A stretch of DNA of 64,000 nucleotides from Melghirimyces profundicolus (lineage in GTDB: Bacteria > Bacillota > Bacilli > Thermoactinomycetales > DSM-45169), in NCBI RefSeq assembly GCF_003054245.1, contig NZ_QBKR01000012.1, positions 1 to 64,000 on the forward strand, given 5' to 3'. Below are positions 41,507-49,611 of the stretch, piece by piece (the stretch's first letter is position 1; each line of letters begins with the position of its first letter). The notes under the pieces are model-generated. The model made no database searches and was not told the origin of the DNA. It was given only the letters and a program-made list of their open reading frames with translations. The position numbers and the translations under genes are program-made.

Positions 41507-42344
41507 TCTCTTCTTCTTCCGGCGGGGGAGCGATCAGGGCTTCAAACCGGTCGTTTAACTGACGGAAATGCTCCCGGATTCTGGATTTGCTCCACCCCTT
41601 TTCCGTCAAGAGGAGCAGGTGGTCCAACCAGAGCGGGGACCAGGAGAGCTCCATCGTTTCCTGGGTGAAGGAGTGGGCGGCGATTTCCCTGAGGCGGTAA
41701 ACCCGCTGCCGGAAAACAAAGGGCCCCCAACGTTTTTTTCGGACTTTGGGCAGCCGGTGATCGGCCCGCCCGAAGCGCGTGGATTCCAGGTGATGGAACC
41801 ATTCGTGGTACAGGTGAAGGGCGATCAAATCATCTTCCGCCACCCGGTGGACCGATTGTTCAAAGAACGTTCTCAGCTGATCCATGGAGGAACGGTAGAT
41901 TTCGATGGTGGGCGGTTTGGGCCGGTATTGGGCTCGTACCCACCCTCCCGGATCCGTGACTTTCCGTCGGACGAAGTCAACCCGAACGCCGGAACGGAGG
42001 ATCCGGTTGATCAGGCGGGTAAGATCTCCCCCGCAGGATTCACCCTTGGCAGCCTCACGGCCGAATGCCATCGCTTCCTCCAAATATCGGGGAATCAGGC
42101 GCGTGGGGAGAAAGGGATACATTTCATCCTGTTCCAATTCGGTAAAAGCGAGGGCGTCAGCTGGAAGGGTCGGCCAAAACTTCTCCAGAGGAATGGTTTT
42201 CAAGCGGTGTTCACGGGGGGGAGTCACCGTCCCCGTGCCGCGGATGTCGGTTCGGCCCGTCTTCCATCCCCCCTCTGTTCGTGGTGATGAGCGGAAGCAC
42301 GCCCTTCCCGTGAAGGCGGTGTCTTCCACTTCCGTCTTTCCCAT
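41499..42344 (-). CDS. HExxH-containing hypothetical protein
   Basis: A minus-strand ORF of 281 codons. The region from residue about 48 (LKTIPLEKFWPTLPADALAF) onward looks like real protein. It contains LYHEWFHHLE, an HExxH zincin-type motif, and a conserved-looking YRLREIAAHSF segment after it (possible third ligand Glu). The start is uncertain: ATG 42344 has no RBS and the first ~39 residues are low-complexity, so translation may begin at GTG 42227. The C-terminus is Pro/Glu-rich. The family is not recognised; a minimal metalloprotease-like fold is a guess. Confidence 0.6.
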   Translation of the reverse strand: MGKTEVEDTAFTGRACFRSSPRTEGGWKTGRTDIRGTGTVTPPREHRLKTIPLEKFWPTLPADALAFTELEQDEMYPFLPTRLIPRYLEEAMAFGREAAKGESCGGDLTRLINRILRSGVRVDFVRRKVTDPGGWVRAQYRPKPPTIEIYRSSMDQLRTFFEQSVHRVAEDDLIALHLYHEWFHHLESTRFGRADHRLPKVRKKRWGPFVFRQRVYRLREIAAHSFTQETMELSWSPLWLDHLLLLTEKGWSKSRIREHFRQLNDRFEALIAPPPEEEEKE

Positions 42345-42492
42345 GCTATGTGATCGGCGGCTTGACCTATCACCGCAAAACGTTCCGAAGGACCGGGGAG
42401 TGGTTTCTTGATCCCGACGGTCGTCGGCTTCATACCGCAGGTCGATGGGGCCTTATGAAGAGTTGGCCGGGAACTGGGTCAAGAGAAACCAC

Positions 42493-42523
42493 TGCATAAA
42501 TCTACCACCGGATTGGCAAATTA
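42493..42523 (+). promoter_or_regulatory. Candidate sigma-G promoter of gerACB
   Basis: TGCATA (42493-42498), 18 bp, CAAATTA (42517-42523), about 24 bp before gerA. It fits the forespore pattern of germinant receptor operons with one or two mismatches in the -10. Confidence 0.45.
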
Positions 42524-42546
42524 CAACAGAAGACGAGGTGAGCCGT

Positions 42547-44130
42547 ATGCGGAAGAAGAGAAGCGCCAGGAAGGGTTCCAAAAGCCTGCCCAAGCAGTTG
42601 CAGTACCGGGATCAGGATCGGCTGTTTTCCTCCTTGGAAGAGAATCTGTCAAAAATCCAGCAGGAGATGGGCCACAGCTCCGACCTGGTCATTCGGCGGA
42701 TCGAAGCGGGAACAGATCCGAAGCATTCCGTTGCCTTGGTGCAGATCGAAGGGCTGGTCGATGACCGACGGGCCGACGAGTTTTTGACCAAGTCGATCAT
42801 GGTGGACTCCGCCCCGATGGATGTGGAGACCCCCTTTTATGATTTTGTCAAGGAAAATGCCCTCAGCATGAGTAACGTGCAGCTCGTCTCAAGGTGGGAG
42901 GAACTGTTTCACGCCTTGTTGGACGGAAAGACCCTGGTGCTGGGAGAGGGATGGCCCGAAGCCCTGTGCGCCGACACAGCCGGTGGCGACAAGCGGCCCG
43001 TCACCGAGCCCGCCCTCCAGACCGTGATCCGGGGTCCCCGGGACAGTTTCACGGAGACCTTATCCACCAATCTGGCCCTGGTGCGCCGACGGATCAAGAG
43101 TTCGAAACTGTGGGTCCAATCGCAGCAAGTGGGAAAAATGACCCGGACCGAGGTCGCGGTGCTGCACCTGGAGGGGATCGCCGATCCGGACACGGTGAAG
43201 GAAGTCATCCGGAAGATCCGGCAAATCAACATTGACGGGGTCTTGGAGTCGGGCTATCTGGAAGGCTTCATCCAAGACAAAACCCGCACTCCCTTCCCCA
43301 CGGTCTACAACACGGAACGGCCGGATGTGATTGCCGGCGGGCTCCTGGAGGGGCGGGTCGCCATCCTCATGGACAATACCCCGGTGGCTCTCATTGTACC
43401 CACCACGTTTTTTCAGTTTTTAACTTCGGTGGAGGAGTACTACCAGCGTTGGGACATCGCCACCGCCACCCGGATTTTGCGGTTTCTCATCTTCACCATT
43501 TCCCTGATGGGGCCGTCCATCTATGTGGCGTTTAAGGCCTTTCATCCCACGTTGATCCCCACGGAGCTGATGGTCAACCTGATGGCCCAACGGGAGGGAG
43601 TCCCGTTCCCCGCCATCGTCGAGGCGTTCCTGATGGAAATCACCTTCGAGATTTTACGGGAGGCGGGGATCCGGACGCCCCGTCCCCTGAGTACGGCGGT
43701 CACCATTGTGGGGGCGATCATCATCGGGGAAACGGCCATCCGGGCGGGCCTCGTCACCCCGAGCATGGTGATCGTGGTCTCGATCACCGCCATCGCCAGC
43801 TTTGCCACCCCGTCCTATTCCCTCGCCAACTCCGCCCGGCTGATCCGTTTCGGCCTGATGCTCAGCGCCGGGCTCTTCGGTCTGTTGGGGCTGACGTTGG
43901 CCCTGATCGTGTTGGTGGCCCACATGAATTCCCTGCGTTCCTTCGGGACCCCGTATCTCATCCCGGTCGCTCCCTTCGTTCCGAGGGACCAGAAGGACTT
44001 GTTCATCCGTATGCCTTGGGAGGCTCTGAGCACCCGGCCCCGTACAGCCCGTCCCTTGGACGATCAACGCATACCCGAGGGGCAGGATCCGGAGCCGACC
44101 CGGGATCCCAAGGAGGACGACCCCTCATGA
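42547..44130 (+). CDS. gerAA: GerA-family germinant receptor subunit A
   Basis: A 527-residue A subunit of a spore germinant receptor in the inner spore membrane. The hydrophilic N-terminal part (about 1-310) has GerA landmarks (RVAILMDNTPVALIVPTTFFQF near its end). Five or six helices and a basic, Pro-rich tail follow. GAGGTGA precedes ATG 42547; the reading from 42445 has no RBS. It overlaps gerC (ATGA), defining a gerA-gerC-gerB operon. The germinant (amino acid or sugar) cannot be predicted. Confidence 0.92.
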   Translation: MRKKRSARKGSKSLPKQLQYRDQDRLFSSLEENLSKIQQEMGHSSDLVIRRIEAGTDPKHSVALVQIEGLVDDRRADEFLTKSIMVDSAPMDVETPFYDFVKENALSMSNVQLVSRWEELFHALLDGKTLVLGEGWPEALCADTAGGDKRPVTEPALQTVIRGPRDSFTETLSTNLALVRRRIKSSKLWVQSQQVGKMTRTEVAVLHLEGIADPDTVKEVIRKIRQINIDGVLESGYLEGFIQDKTRTPFPTVYNTERPDVIAGGLLEGRVAILMDNTPVALIVPTTFFQFLTSVEEYYQRWDIATATRILRFLIFTISLMGPSIYVAFKAFHPTLIPTELMVNLMAQREGVPFPAIVEAFLMEITFEILREAGIRTPRPLSTAVTIVGAIIIGETAIRAGLVTPSMVIVVSITAIASFATPSYSLANSARLIRFGLMLSAGLFGLLGLTLALIVLVAHMNSLRSFGTPYLIPVAPFVPRDQKDLFIRMPWEALSTRPRTARPLDDQRIPEGQDPEPTRDPKEDDPS

Positions 44131-45338
44131 AGCGGCTCCTGTCCGTCTTTCTACCCCTCTGTCTTTTAACGACGGGGTGCTGGGATTACAGAGAATTGGA
44201 TAATCGGGCAGTGGTGATGGGGATGGGAATCGACAAAGCGGAAGACGGGCGCTACCGGATCTCATTCCAGATTGCCAACCCGAACCGGGTTGCCCAGCAA
44301 GCCGGCGGCCAATCCGGCGGCGGGGGTCCCGCCGGTTCCCCGGTCACCACCTATGCGGTGACGGGTTCCAACATCACCGAGGCGATCCGCAAAGCGACGG
44401 AGAATGTGCCGAGGCAAATCTTTTTAGCCCACCAGCGGTTGGAGGTGATCAGCGAGGCGGTGGCGCGGGAAGGAATCGGGCCGCTGTTGGACGTGATGGA
44501 ACGGGACCCCCAGGGGTCGATCCATATCCCCGTTTTGGTGGTCCGGGGAGGAACGACGGCGGAAGCCGTGTTGAGCACCCTGCCCCCCCTGGAGGAGATC
44601 CCGGCGACAAAGATTTATGACCAACTGAAGACCCATGAAGAGATGTCCGGGGAAACCTACGCCGTGGATGTGACGGAAGTGTTGCGGGCGTTGACCCAAA
44701 AGGGAAGACAGCCGGTGTTGCCCGGAGTGCGGCTGATCGGGGATCCCGCGGTCGCCGAAAACATGGAGACCATGGAACACGCCCTGCCCCTGGCCAAAGT
44801 GAAGTTGGACGGCATGGCCATGTTCAACCGGGACGGGAAGCTCGTCGGATGGATGAACGGCGCCGCCGCCCGGGGATTGGCCTTTATCAACAACAAAATC
44901 CAAAACACCGTGGTCCATTTGGATTGCAAGGGACGGAAAAAGGAAGTCTCCGTGGAAATCCAGCGGGTGAAAACCTCCATCCGTCCCCGGTGGAATCACG
45001 GGAAGTGGACCTTTCACATTCACCTCACCGGGGAAGGGAATGTGCACGAAGTCAACTGCCCGTTAAATCTGGAAGATCCCCGGATCCTCGACCGGTTGGA
45101 AACCCAATTATCCCGGGAGGTGAGCCGGGAAGTCCGAGAGGCGGTCCGTGCCGCCCAAGGGGCGGGAACCGACGTGCTGGGGCTGGGAGAGGCGCTGCAC
45201 AGAGAACGGCCCGACCTGTGGAAACGGTGGGAAAAAGACTGGCACCGACGCTTTCCCAAGGTGAAGGTGCAAGTCTCTTCCACCTTTGTCCTCCGAAGGA
45301 CGGGAATGCGGTTCAATCCCCATCAGAAAGAGCAGTGA
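44127..45338 (+). CDS. gerAC: Ger(x)C-family germinant receptor lipoprotein
   Basis: A 403-residue lipoprotein C subunit. The lipobox LTTGC (Cys about residue 19) is followed by WDYRELDNRAVVMGMGID, the classical Ger(x)C opening. Three domains of the GerBC type fill the rest (GTTAEAVLSTLPPLEEIPA in the first third). It is anchored on the outer face of the inner spore membrane and needed for receptor function. The start overlaps the gerA stop; gerB follows 13 nt after its stop. Confidence 0.93.
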   Translation: MKRLLSVFLPLCLLTTGCWDYRELDNRAVVMGMGIDKAEDGRYRISFQIANPNRVAQQAGGQSGGGGPAGSPVTTYAVTGSNITEAIRKATENVPRQIFLAHQRLEVISEAVAREGIGPLLDVMERDPQGSIHIPVLVVRGGTTAEAVLSTLPPLEEIPATKIYDQLKTHEEMSGETYAVDVTEVLRALTQKGRQPVLPGVRLIGDPAVAENMETMEHALPLAKVKLDGMAMFNRDGKLVGWMNGAAARGLAFINNKIQNTVVHLDCKGRKKEVSVEIQRVKTSIRPRWNHGKWTFHIHLTGEGNVHEVNCPLNLEDPRILDRLETQLSREVSREVREAVRAAQGAGTDVLGLGEALHRERPDLWKRWEKDWHRRFPKVKVQVSSTFVLRRTGMRFNPHQKEQ

Positions 45339-45351
45339 GGAGGGAAGGGAA

Positions 45352-46452
45352 ATGGAACGGGAAAGCATCAGCCCATTCCAACTGTTTCTGCTGGTGATGC
45401 TTTTTGAATTGGGAAGCGCGGTCGTGGTTCCCCTGGGTCTGGACGCGAAACAGGACGCGTGGATCGCGATCCTGTTGGCGCTGGTTCCGGCCGTGGGTCT
45501 GATATGGCTATACAGCTTCCTGCATCGCCGGTATCCGAATCGGACCCTGATCGGCACCCTGCAAACGTTGTTGGGAAAACCCACCGGGTGGACGGTCGGA
45601 CTGTTGTACGTCACCTATTTTATGTACATCGCCACCCGGGTGTTGCGCGATTTCGCCGAGCTGTTGGACGCCTCCTTCTTTCCGCAGACCCCCATGATGA
45701 TCGAGACGGTGCTGATGGTCTTTTCCATTGCTTATGTTGTCTCATTGGGGATCGATGTGATCGCCAAAACAGGGCAGATCTTTGCGTGTTTGTATCTGTT
45801 GTCCCTCCTGGTGGCTGTGTTGTTGTTGCTCTTTTCCGGTGCCGTCGAAATGGAATCCCTTCAGCCGGTCGCCGAGGACTGGAAGCGGATCTTCGAGGCG
45901 GCGTTTCCGGTGGTTTATACGTTTCCCTTCGGGGAAATGATCGTGTTCACCATGTTGTTTCCCTACGTACGGCCAAAGAGTAACGTGATGGGAACCGCGA
46001 TCGGGGCAATGGTGCTGAGCGGTTTGGTGATCAGCTTGGTGGTTGCGACGGAAATTGCGGCATTGGGGGCGAACATCGTGAGTCGGGGTTCTTTCCCTCT
46101 GTTGACCACCATCGCGAAGGTCAACATCGCCGACTTTATCCAGCGGGTGGAGGTCTTGGCCCTTTTGATCCTGATCGTCGGGTTGTTCTTCAAAATCGCC
46201 CTTTTCTTTTACGCCGCCCTGATCGGGGCGGCGGAGCTGTTCCGCCGGAAATCCCACCAACCCTTGGTCCTCCCTTTCTCCATCATTCTGATCCTGCTTT
46301 CCATGATGATCGCCGGCAATCTTCCGGAACACATCCAGGAGGGGCTGAAGGCGGTGCCTTGGTATCTGCATCTGCCGATGCAGACCGGGCTGCCGGTCTT
46401 GCTCTCCATCATTGCTTTGATTCGGGGCCGTTCCCGGAAAGCCGGTGTCTGA
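45352..46452 (+). CDS. gerAB: GerB-type spore germination permease subunit
   Basis: A 366-residue protein of the APC-superfamily GerAB type with 10 predicted helices. It starts MERESISPFQLFLLVMLFE with the family motif in helix 1 (FELGSAVVVPLG). In B. subtilis the B subunit binds the germinant. GGAGGGAAGGG lies 5 nt upstream of ATG 45352. The order A-C-B differs from B. subtilis gerA (A-B-C) but is known in other Bacillales receptors. No terminator is obvious directly after it. Confidence 0.93.
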   Translation: MERESISPFQLFLLVMLFELGSAVVVPLGLDAKQDAWIAILLALVPAVGLIWLYSFLHRRYPNRTLIGTLQTLLGKPTGWTVGLLYVTYFMYIATRVLRDFAELLDASFFPQTPMMIETVLMVFSIAYVVSLGIDVIAKTGQIFACLYLLSLLVAVLLLLFSGAVEMESLQPVAEDWKRIFEAAFPVVYTFPFGEMIVFTMLFPYVRPKSNVMGTAIGAMVLSGLVISLVVATEIAALGANIVSRGSFPLLTTIAKVNIADFIQRVEVLALLILIVGLFFKIALFFYAALIGAAELFRRKSHQPLVLPFSIILILLSMMIAGNLPEHIQEGLKAVPWYLHLPMQTGLPVLLSIIALIRGRSRKAGV

Positions 46453-46504
46453 ACACCGTCCCTTCTGAAACGCGAACATGGTGGGAAAGGGGATCCGGTT
46501 TTTC

Positions 46505-46741
46505 TCACTCCCATGTGCGCGCTTTCCCGTTGCCTTTTTTGAATCGATTCCAAACCAACCGAATGACGGGGAGTGCCAGGAGTCCGATGGTCGTGAGGAA
46601 TTCGACAGGATCCATGACCCAGAAGGGATTCCGAAGGCGGAAGAGCATTTCTTGGACCGGTAAACCCTGGATCCAATCCATCCAGAGGGTGACGGCTACC
46701 AGGAGAAGAAACATCAAGAGGGAAACCAAGAGCACCTTCAT
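46505..46741 (-). CDS. Small membrane protein, 78 aa (hypothetical)
   Basis: Two hydrophobic segments (residues 1-22, MKVLLVSLLMFLLLVAVTLW, and about 45-65) are separated by a short loop; the tail is basic. GAGGAGG lies 6 nt upstream of ATG 46741. It is convergent with gerAB, 52 bp apart. Small two-span proteins of about this size (GerXD-type) are encoded beside some germinant receptors, but I cannot claim homology. Confidence 0.65.
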   Translation of the reverse strand: MKVLLVSLLMFLLLVAVTLWMDWIQGLPVQEMLFRLRNPFWVMDPVEFLTTIGLLALPVIRLVWNRFKKGNGKARTWE

Positions 46742-46881
46742 AACCAACCTCCTCTCTCTACGTTGTGATGGGTTCGTTCCATTCTTATGCTCTACAATCC
46801 GGCCCTTCCTCAACCGAAAAGGAAGCGGGATGAAACACCCGCAATGTTGGCGGACCCAAACATGAAGGAGCGTGGCGGATC

Positions 46882-47367
46882 ATGTTTTTGCACGGCATTC
46901 CCTATGTCCATTTGGTCAAGCAGTTTCCGGTTTTGGAAGCCGACGGAAAAAAAGACCGGAAAAGCGCAAGCCAAAAATCCGACGCCCGGCATTTGGTCCG
47001 GCAGATGGGGTTTGAACCGATCCATCTGCTCCGTACTGGCCCGGGGTATGCCCTGGTGGAATGTGTCCGGGAGTGCCTCCGATACGGAGACACGGTTCTG
47101 GCTTTTTCCGGTCTTCCTTATCCGCGGATTCAACTGAGCCGGCACGAATGGGGCGTCCCCCGCCTGGAGATGGGATGCGCTTCCTGGATCCTGACCACCC
47201 GGGATTCCGCCGCCGGTTGGCTCAAACGGCATCTGCCCCGGGTTCCCGTGCTGATGTGGGAAGAAGCGGGGAGAGAGGGGAGTCGCCGGGACGTCGGCGG
47301 TTCCGGTCGCAAGAGGGACAGGCTGTCAGGTGATCCCGACCGAAGCGGGCCGTGTTGGATTTCCTGA
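46882..47367 (+). CDS. Hypothetical protein, 161 aa
   Basis: Begins MFLHGIPYVHLVKQFPVLEA and continues with globular-looking sequence to about residue 130 (ALVECVRECLRYGDTVLAF, LEMGCASWILTTRDSAAGWL), then a basic Gly/Arg tail. AAGGAGCG lies about 10 nt upstream. Codon choice matches neighbouring genes. The family is not recognised. It precedes gerE, where B. subtilis has ysmA after gerE. Confidence 0.5.
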   Translation: MFLHGIPYVHLVKQFPVLEADGKKDRKSASQKSDARHLVRQMGFEPIHLLRTGPGYALVECVRECLRYGDTVLAFSGLPYPRIQLSRHEWGVPRLEMGCASWILTTRDSAAGWLKRHLPRVPVLMWEEAGREGSRRDVGGSGRKRDRLSGDPDRSGPCWIS

Positions 47368-47409
47368 AACCGCCCAAGGCTTCCGGCGTCACCCCTTCTC
47401 CTCAGGTGA

Positions 47410-47418
47410 CATAGGATA
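47410..47418 (+). promoter_or_regulatory. Sigma-K/E-like -10, distal
   Basis: CATAGGATA fits CATAnnnTA. The sequence GATAAC follows, as in the proximal copy at 47507. It is about 165 bp upstream of gerE. Confidence 0.35.
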
Positions 47419-47506
47419 ACATTGTCCCCTTGGATTTTACGAGCCGGTGCCGAAGCAGAAAGAATGCCCAATTTTCAACGTCTTCGCACCACGACCAGAG
47501 CCTGTT

Positions 47507-47515
47507 CATAAGATA
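47507..47515 (+). promoter_or_regulatory. Sigma-K-like promoter of gerE
   Basis: CATAAGATA is a perfect match to the mother-cell -10 CATAnnnTA, with an ACC at 47488-47490 at the expected -35 distance. B. subtilis gerE is sigma-K dependent, so gene identity supports the call. Confidence 0.6.
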
Positions 47516-47575
47516 ACGTGACCTGAGTCCCTGACCCTCGTGTTCTAAGAGTCCGAACAAGGAGGGGTGACGCAC

Positions 47576-47797
47576 TTGGCGAGCAACCAGAAAGGGAAAC
47601 CCTTGATGACCAACAGGGAAAGGGAAGTATTCGAGCTGTTGGTGCAGGACAAGACAACCAAAGAAATCGCTCAGCAACTGTTCATCAGCGAAAAAACCGT
47701 CCGCAATCATATTTCGAACGTGATGCAGAAACTCAACGTAAAAGGACGGTCCCAGGCAGTCGTGGAATTGGTCCGGCTCGGTGAACTGAAGATCTAG
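47576..47797 (+). CDS. gerE: Late mother-cell transcription factor GerE
   Basis: A 73-residue LuxR-type DNA-binding protein. It is essentially a stand-alone helix-turn-helix (EREVFELLVQDKTTKEIAQQ followed by LFISEKTVRNHISNVMQKL and GRSQAVVELVRLGEL). It is nearly identical in plan to B. subtilis GerE (74 aa), which with sigma-K controls late coat genes. TTG 47576 is taken because AAGGAGG (47559-47565) lies 10 nt upstream; a GTG at 47567 is too close. Confidence 0.96.
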   Translation: MASNQKGKPLMTNREREVFELLVQDKTTKEIAQQLFISEKTVRNHISNVMQKLNVKGRSQAVVELVRLGELKI

Positions 47798-47810
47798 TTT
47801 CCCCCTTTGG

Positions 47811-47838
47811 CCCTACCGTCCGCGTAGGGTTTCTTTAC
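47811..47838 (+). terminator. Terminator of gerE
   Basis: CCCTAC / GTAGGG stem followed by TTTCTTT. Confidence 0.8.
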
Positions 47839-47854
47839 TTTCCACCAGGGATAC

Positions 47855-47883
47855 TTGTCTGAACCTTCATCATCCGTTACGAT
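47855..47883 (+). promoter_or_regulatory. Promoter of the marR gene
   Basis: TTGTCT, 17 bp, TACGAT. Downstream, ACCGGTTACC (47929-47938) and GGTAACCGGT (47972-47981) form a perfect 10-bp inverted repeat that may be an autoregulatory operator. Confidence 0.5.
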
Positions 47884-48008
47884 TAAAGCAAGTCTTGGTT
47901 GATGTTTCCGGCGGGTCCCGGAAAATGGACCGGTTACCCGGTTGAAAACGGATTCATGTGGAAAAACTGGCAGGTAACCGGTACGAAGACCGTGAAGGAG
48001 TTACCGCA

Positions 48009-48455
48009 ATGAGTGCACAAACGGATTTATCAAAAGAGTTGGTGGCGGAGATCGAACGTCTGGTAAGGGAAATCAGCGTGGTGGTGAAACGGAAGGGAAG
48101 GGAGATTCTCAACGAATTTCCCATTACGCCTCCCCAGTTCACCGCCCTTTTGTGGTTGAACGAAGAAGGGGACATGACCATCGGCGACCTGAGCCAGAAG
48201 ATGTATCTGGCATGCAGCACCATGACCGATCTGATCGACCGGATGGAAAAGAACGGATTGGTGGAACGGGTGCGGGATGAACGGGACCGGCGCGTGGTCC
48301 GGATCCATCTCCTCGAAAAGGGGAGGTCGATCATCTATGATGTGATGGAAGCCCGGCTGGCGTATCTGAGCGATGTCCTGTCCCGTTTTTCGAAAGAAGA
48401 AGTGAAGGAGATGTCCAAACACCTCTCCCTGCTTCACCGGGAAATGAATAGATGA
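48009..48455 (+). CDS. ysmB: MarR-family transcriptional regulator (YsmB-like)
   Basis: A 148-residue winged-helix repressor with DNA-recognition region MTIGDLSQKMYLACSTMTDL and wing RVRDERDRRVVRIHLLEKGR. It lies between gerE and racE, exactly as ysmB in B. subtilis. The ligand and targets are unknown. ATG 48009 has AAGGAG 9 nt upstream. A terminator follows, so it is probably monocistronic. Confidence 0.92.
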   Translation: MSAQTDLSKELVAEIERLVREISVVVKRKGREILNEFPITPPQFTALLWLNEEGDMTIGDLSQKMYLACSTMTDLIDRMEKNGLVERVRDERDRRVVRIHLLEKGRSIIYDVMEARLAYLSDVLSRFSKEEVKEMSKHLSLLHREMNR

Positions 48456-48478
48456 TCCCCGGCAGGGGGATTTTTTCC
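48454..48478 (+). terminator. Terminator of ysmB
   Basis: ATCCCC / GGGGGAT stem followed by TTTTTT. Confidence 0.9.
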
Positions 48479-48628
48479 TCCGTGAAACCATTCCCGTCTT
48501 CAGGGTCGTTTGGTACAATAACGGAAATGCCGGGAGACCGGCATATACCGGAGTCGTCGGACCGTCATATGCTAAACATGTGAAGGAAAACGACCGAGCC
48601 ATTTATTGTATACTGGAGGATGGAAGGT

Positions 48629-49471
48629 TTGACGGATCAGATCTCATCCCAAAGTGCCGTCGGCATCTTGGACTCCGGAGTCGGTGGCCTGACAGTGGTC
48701 AAAGAAGTTTTTCGCCAATTGCCCAAGGAAAGAGTTCTGTATTTCGGTGACACCCTTCGTTGCCCTTATGGACCGCGGACTCCGGAAGAAGTGCGCAGGT
48801 TCACCCTGGAAATAGTCCGTTATTTATCGTTATATCCTCTGAAAGCTTTGGTCATCGCTTGCAACACCGCCACTGCTGCGGCCCTCGAGGAGGTCCGTCG
48901 CAACGTGTCCGTTCCCGTGCTGGGAGTGATCGAGCCGGGGGCCCGTGCCGCGATCACCCTGTCCAGCCACGGCCGGGTCGGGGTCATCGGCACCGAAGGA
49001 ACCATCCGGAGTTCGGCATACGAACGGGCACTGAAACAAATCGATCCCGATCTCTATGTCGTCAGCCACTCCTGTCCCACCCTGGTTCCTTTGGTGGAGA
49101 GCGGAGGAGAGGATACTCCACAGGCGAGGCAGATCGTTCGGCTGGCCCTCTCTCCGTTGAAAAAACACCGCCTGGATTCGCTCATCCTGGGTTGCACCCA
49201 CTACCCTTTGATCTCCGGTCTCATCGGACGGGAGATGGGGAGCGGGGTGACCCTGATCAGCTCCGCCGAAGAGACGGCGAGGGAACTGAGTGCGGTTCTT
49301 CATCACAAAGGGCTGCTTTACGAAGGCCCCGCCCGGCAGCCCCATGATCATCTCTTCTTTACCAGCGGAAGGCCGGAAGCTTTCCGATCCATCGCGGAAA
49401 ATTGGCTCGCCCAGCGGGTGTCGGTGGAGCCGGTGGTCCTGCCGGCGCTGGAGGAAAGTCCGGTGGGCTGA
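48629..49471 (+). CDS. racE: Glutamate racemase
   Basis: Cofactor-independent racemase making D-glutamate for peptidoglycan. The 280-residue protein has GILDSGVGGLTVV at the N-terminus and the two catalytic Cys in ACNTATA and LGCTHYPL. GGAGG (48615-48619) lies 9 nt before TTG 48629; the ATG at 48620 touches it and is less likely. Location next to gerM matches B. subtilis racE. Confidence 0.95.
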   Translation: MTDQISSQSAVGILDSGVGGLTVVKEVFRQLPKERVLYFGDTLRCPYGPRTPEEVRRFTLEIVRYLSLYPLKALVIACNTATAAALEEVRRNVSVPVLGVIEPGARAAITLSSHGRVGVIGTEGTIRSSAYERALKQIDPDLYVVSHSCPTLVPLVESGGEDTPQARQIVRLALSPLKKHRLDSLILGCTHYPLISGLIGREMGSGVTLISSAEETARELSAVLHHKGLLYEGPARQPHDHLFFTSGRPEAFRSIAENWLAQRVSVEPVVLPALEESPVG

Positions 49472-49479
49472 AGCTTACG

Positions 49480-49510
49480 AAAAAAGATTCCCCATAGGGA
49501 TCTTTTTTCT
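49480..49510 (+). terminator. Terminator of racE
   Basis: AAAAAAGAT(T)CCC / GGGATCTTTTTT stem with T-rich tail. Confidence 0.88.
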
Positions 49511-49611
49511 TTTTTTGTACGACGATTTCCGGGCGGGGACAAACAGTAGTGATAATTTGCCGGGGGGCCCGTATACATGTACTAGAACATTGTCCCAGGA
49601 GGGAAGCGCCT

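Noticed and set aside
46810-47232. 140-codon minus-strand ORF opposite the hypothetical gene at 46882
   Set aside because: Lacks an RBS. The plus-strand frame has AAGGAG and better codon use, although both remain weakly supported.
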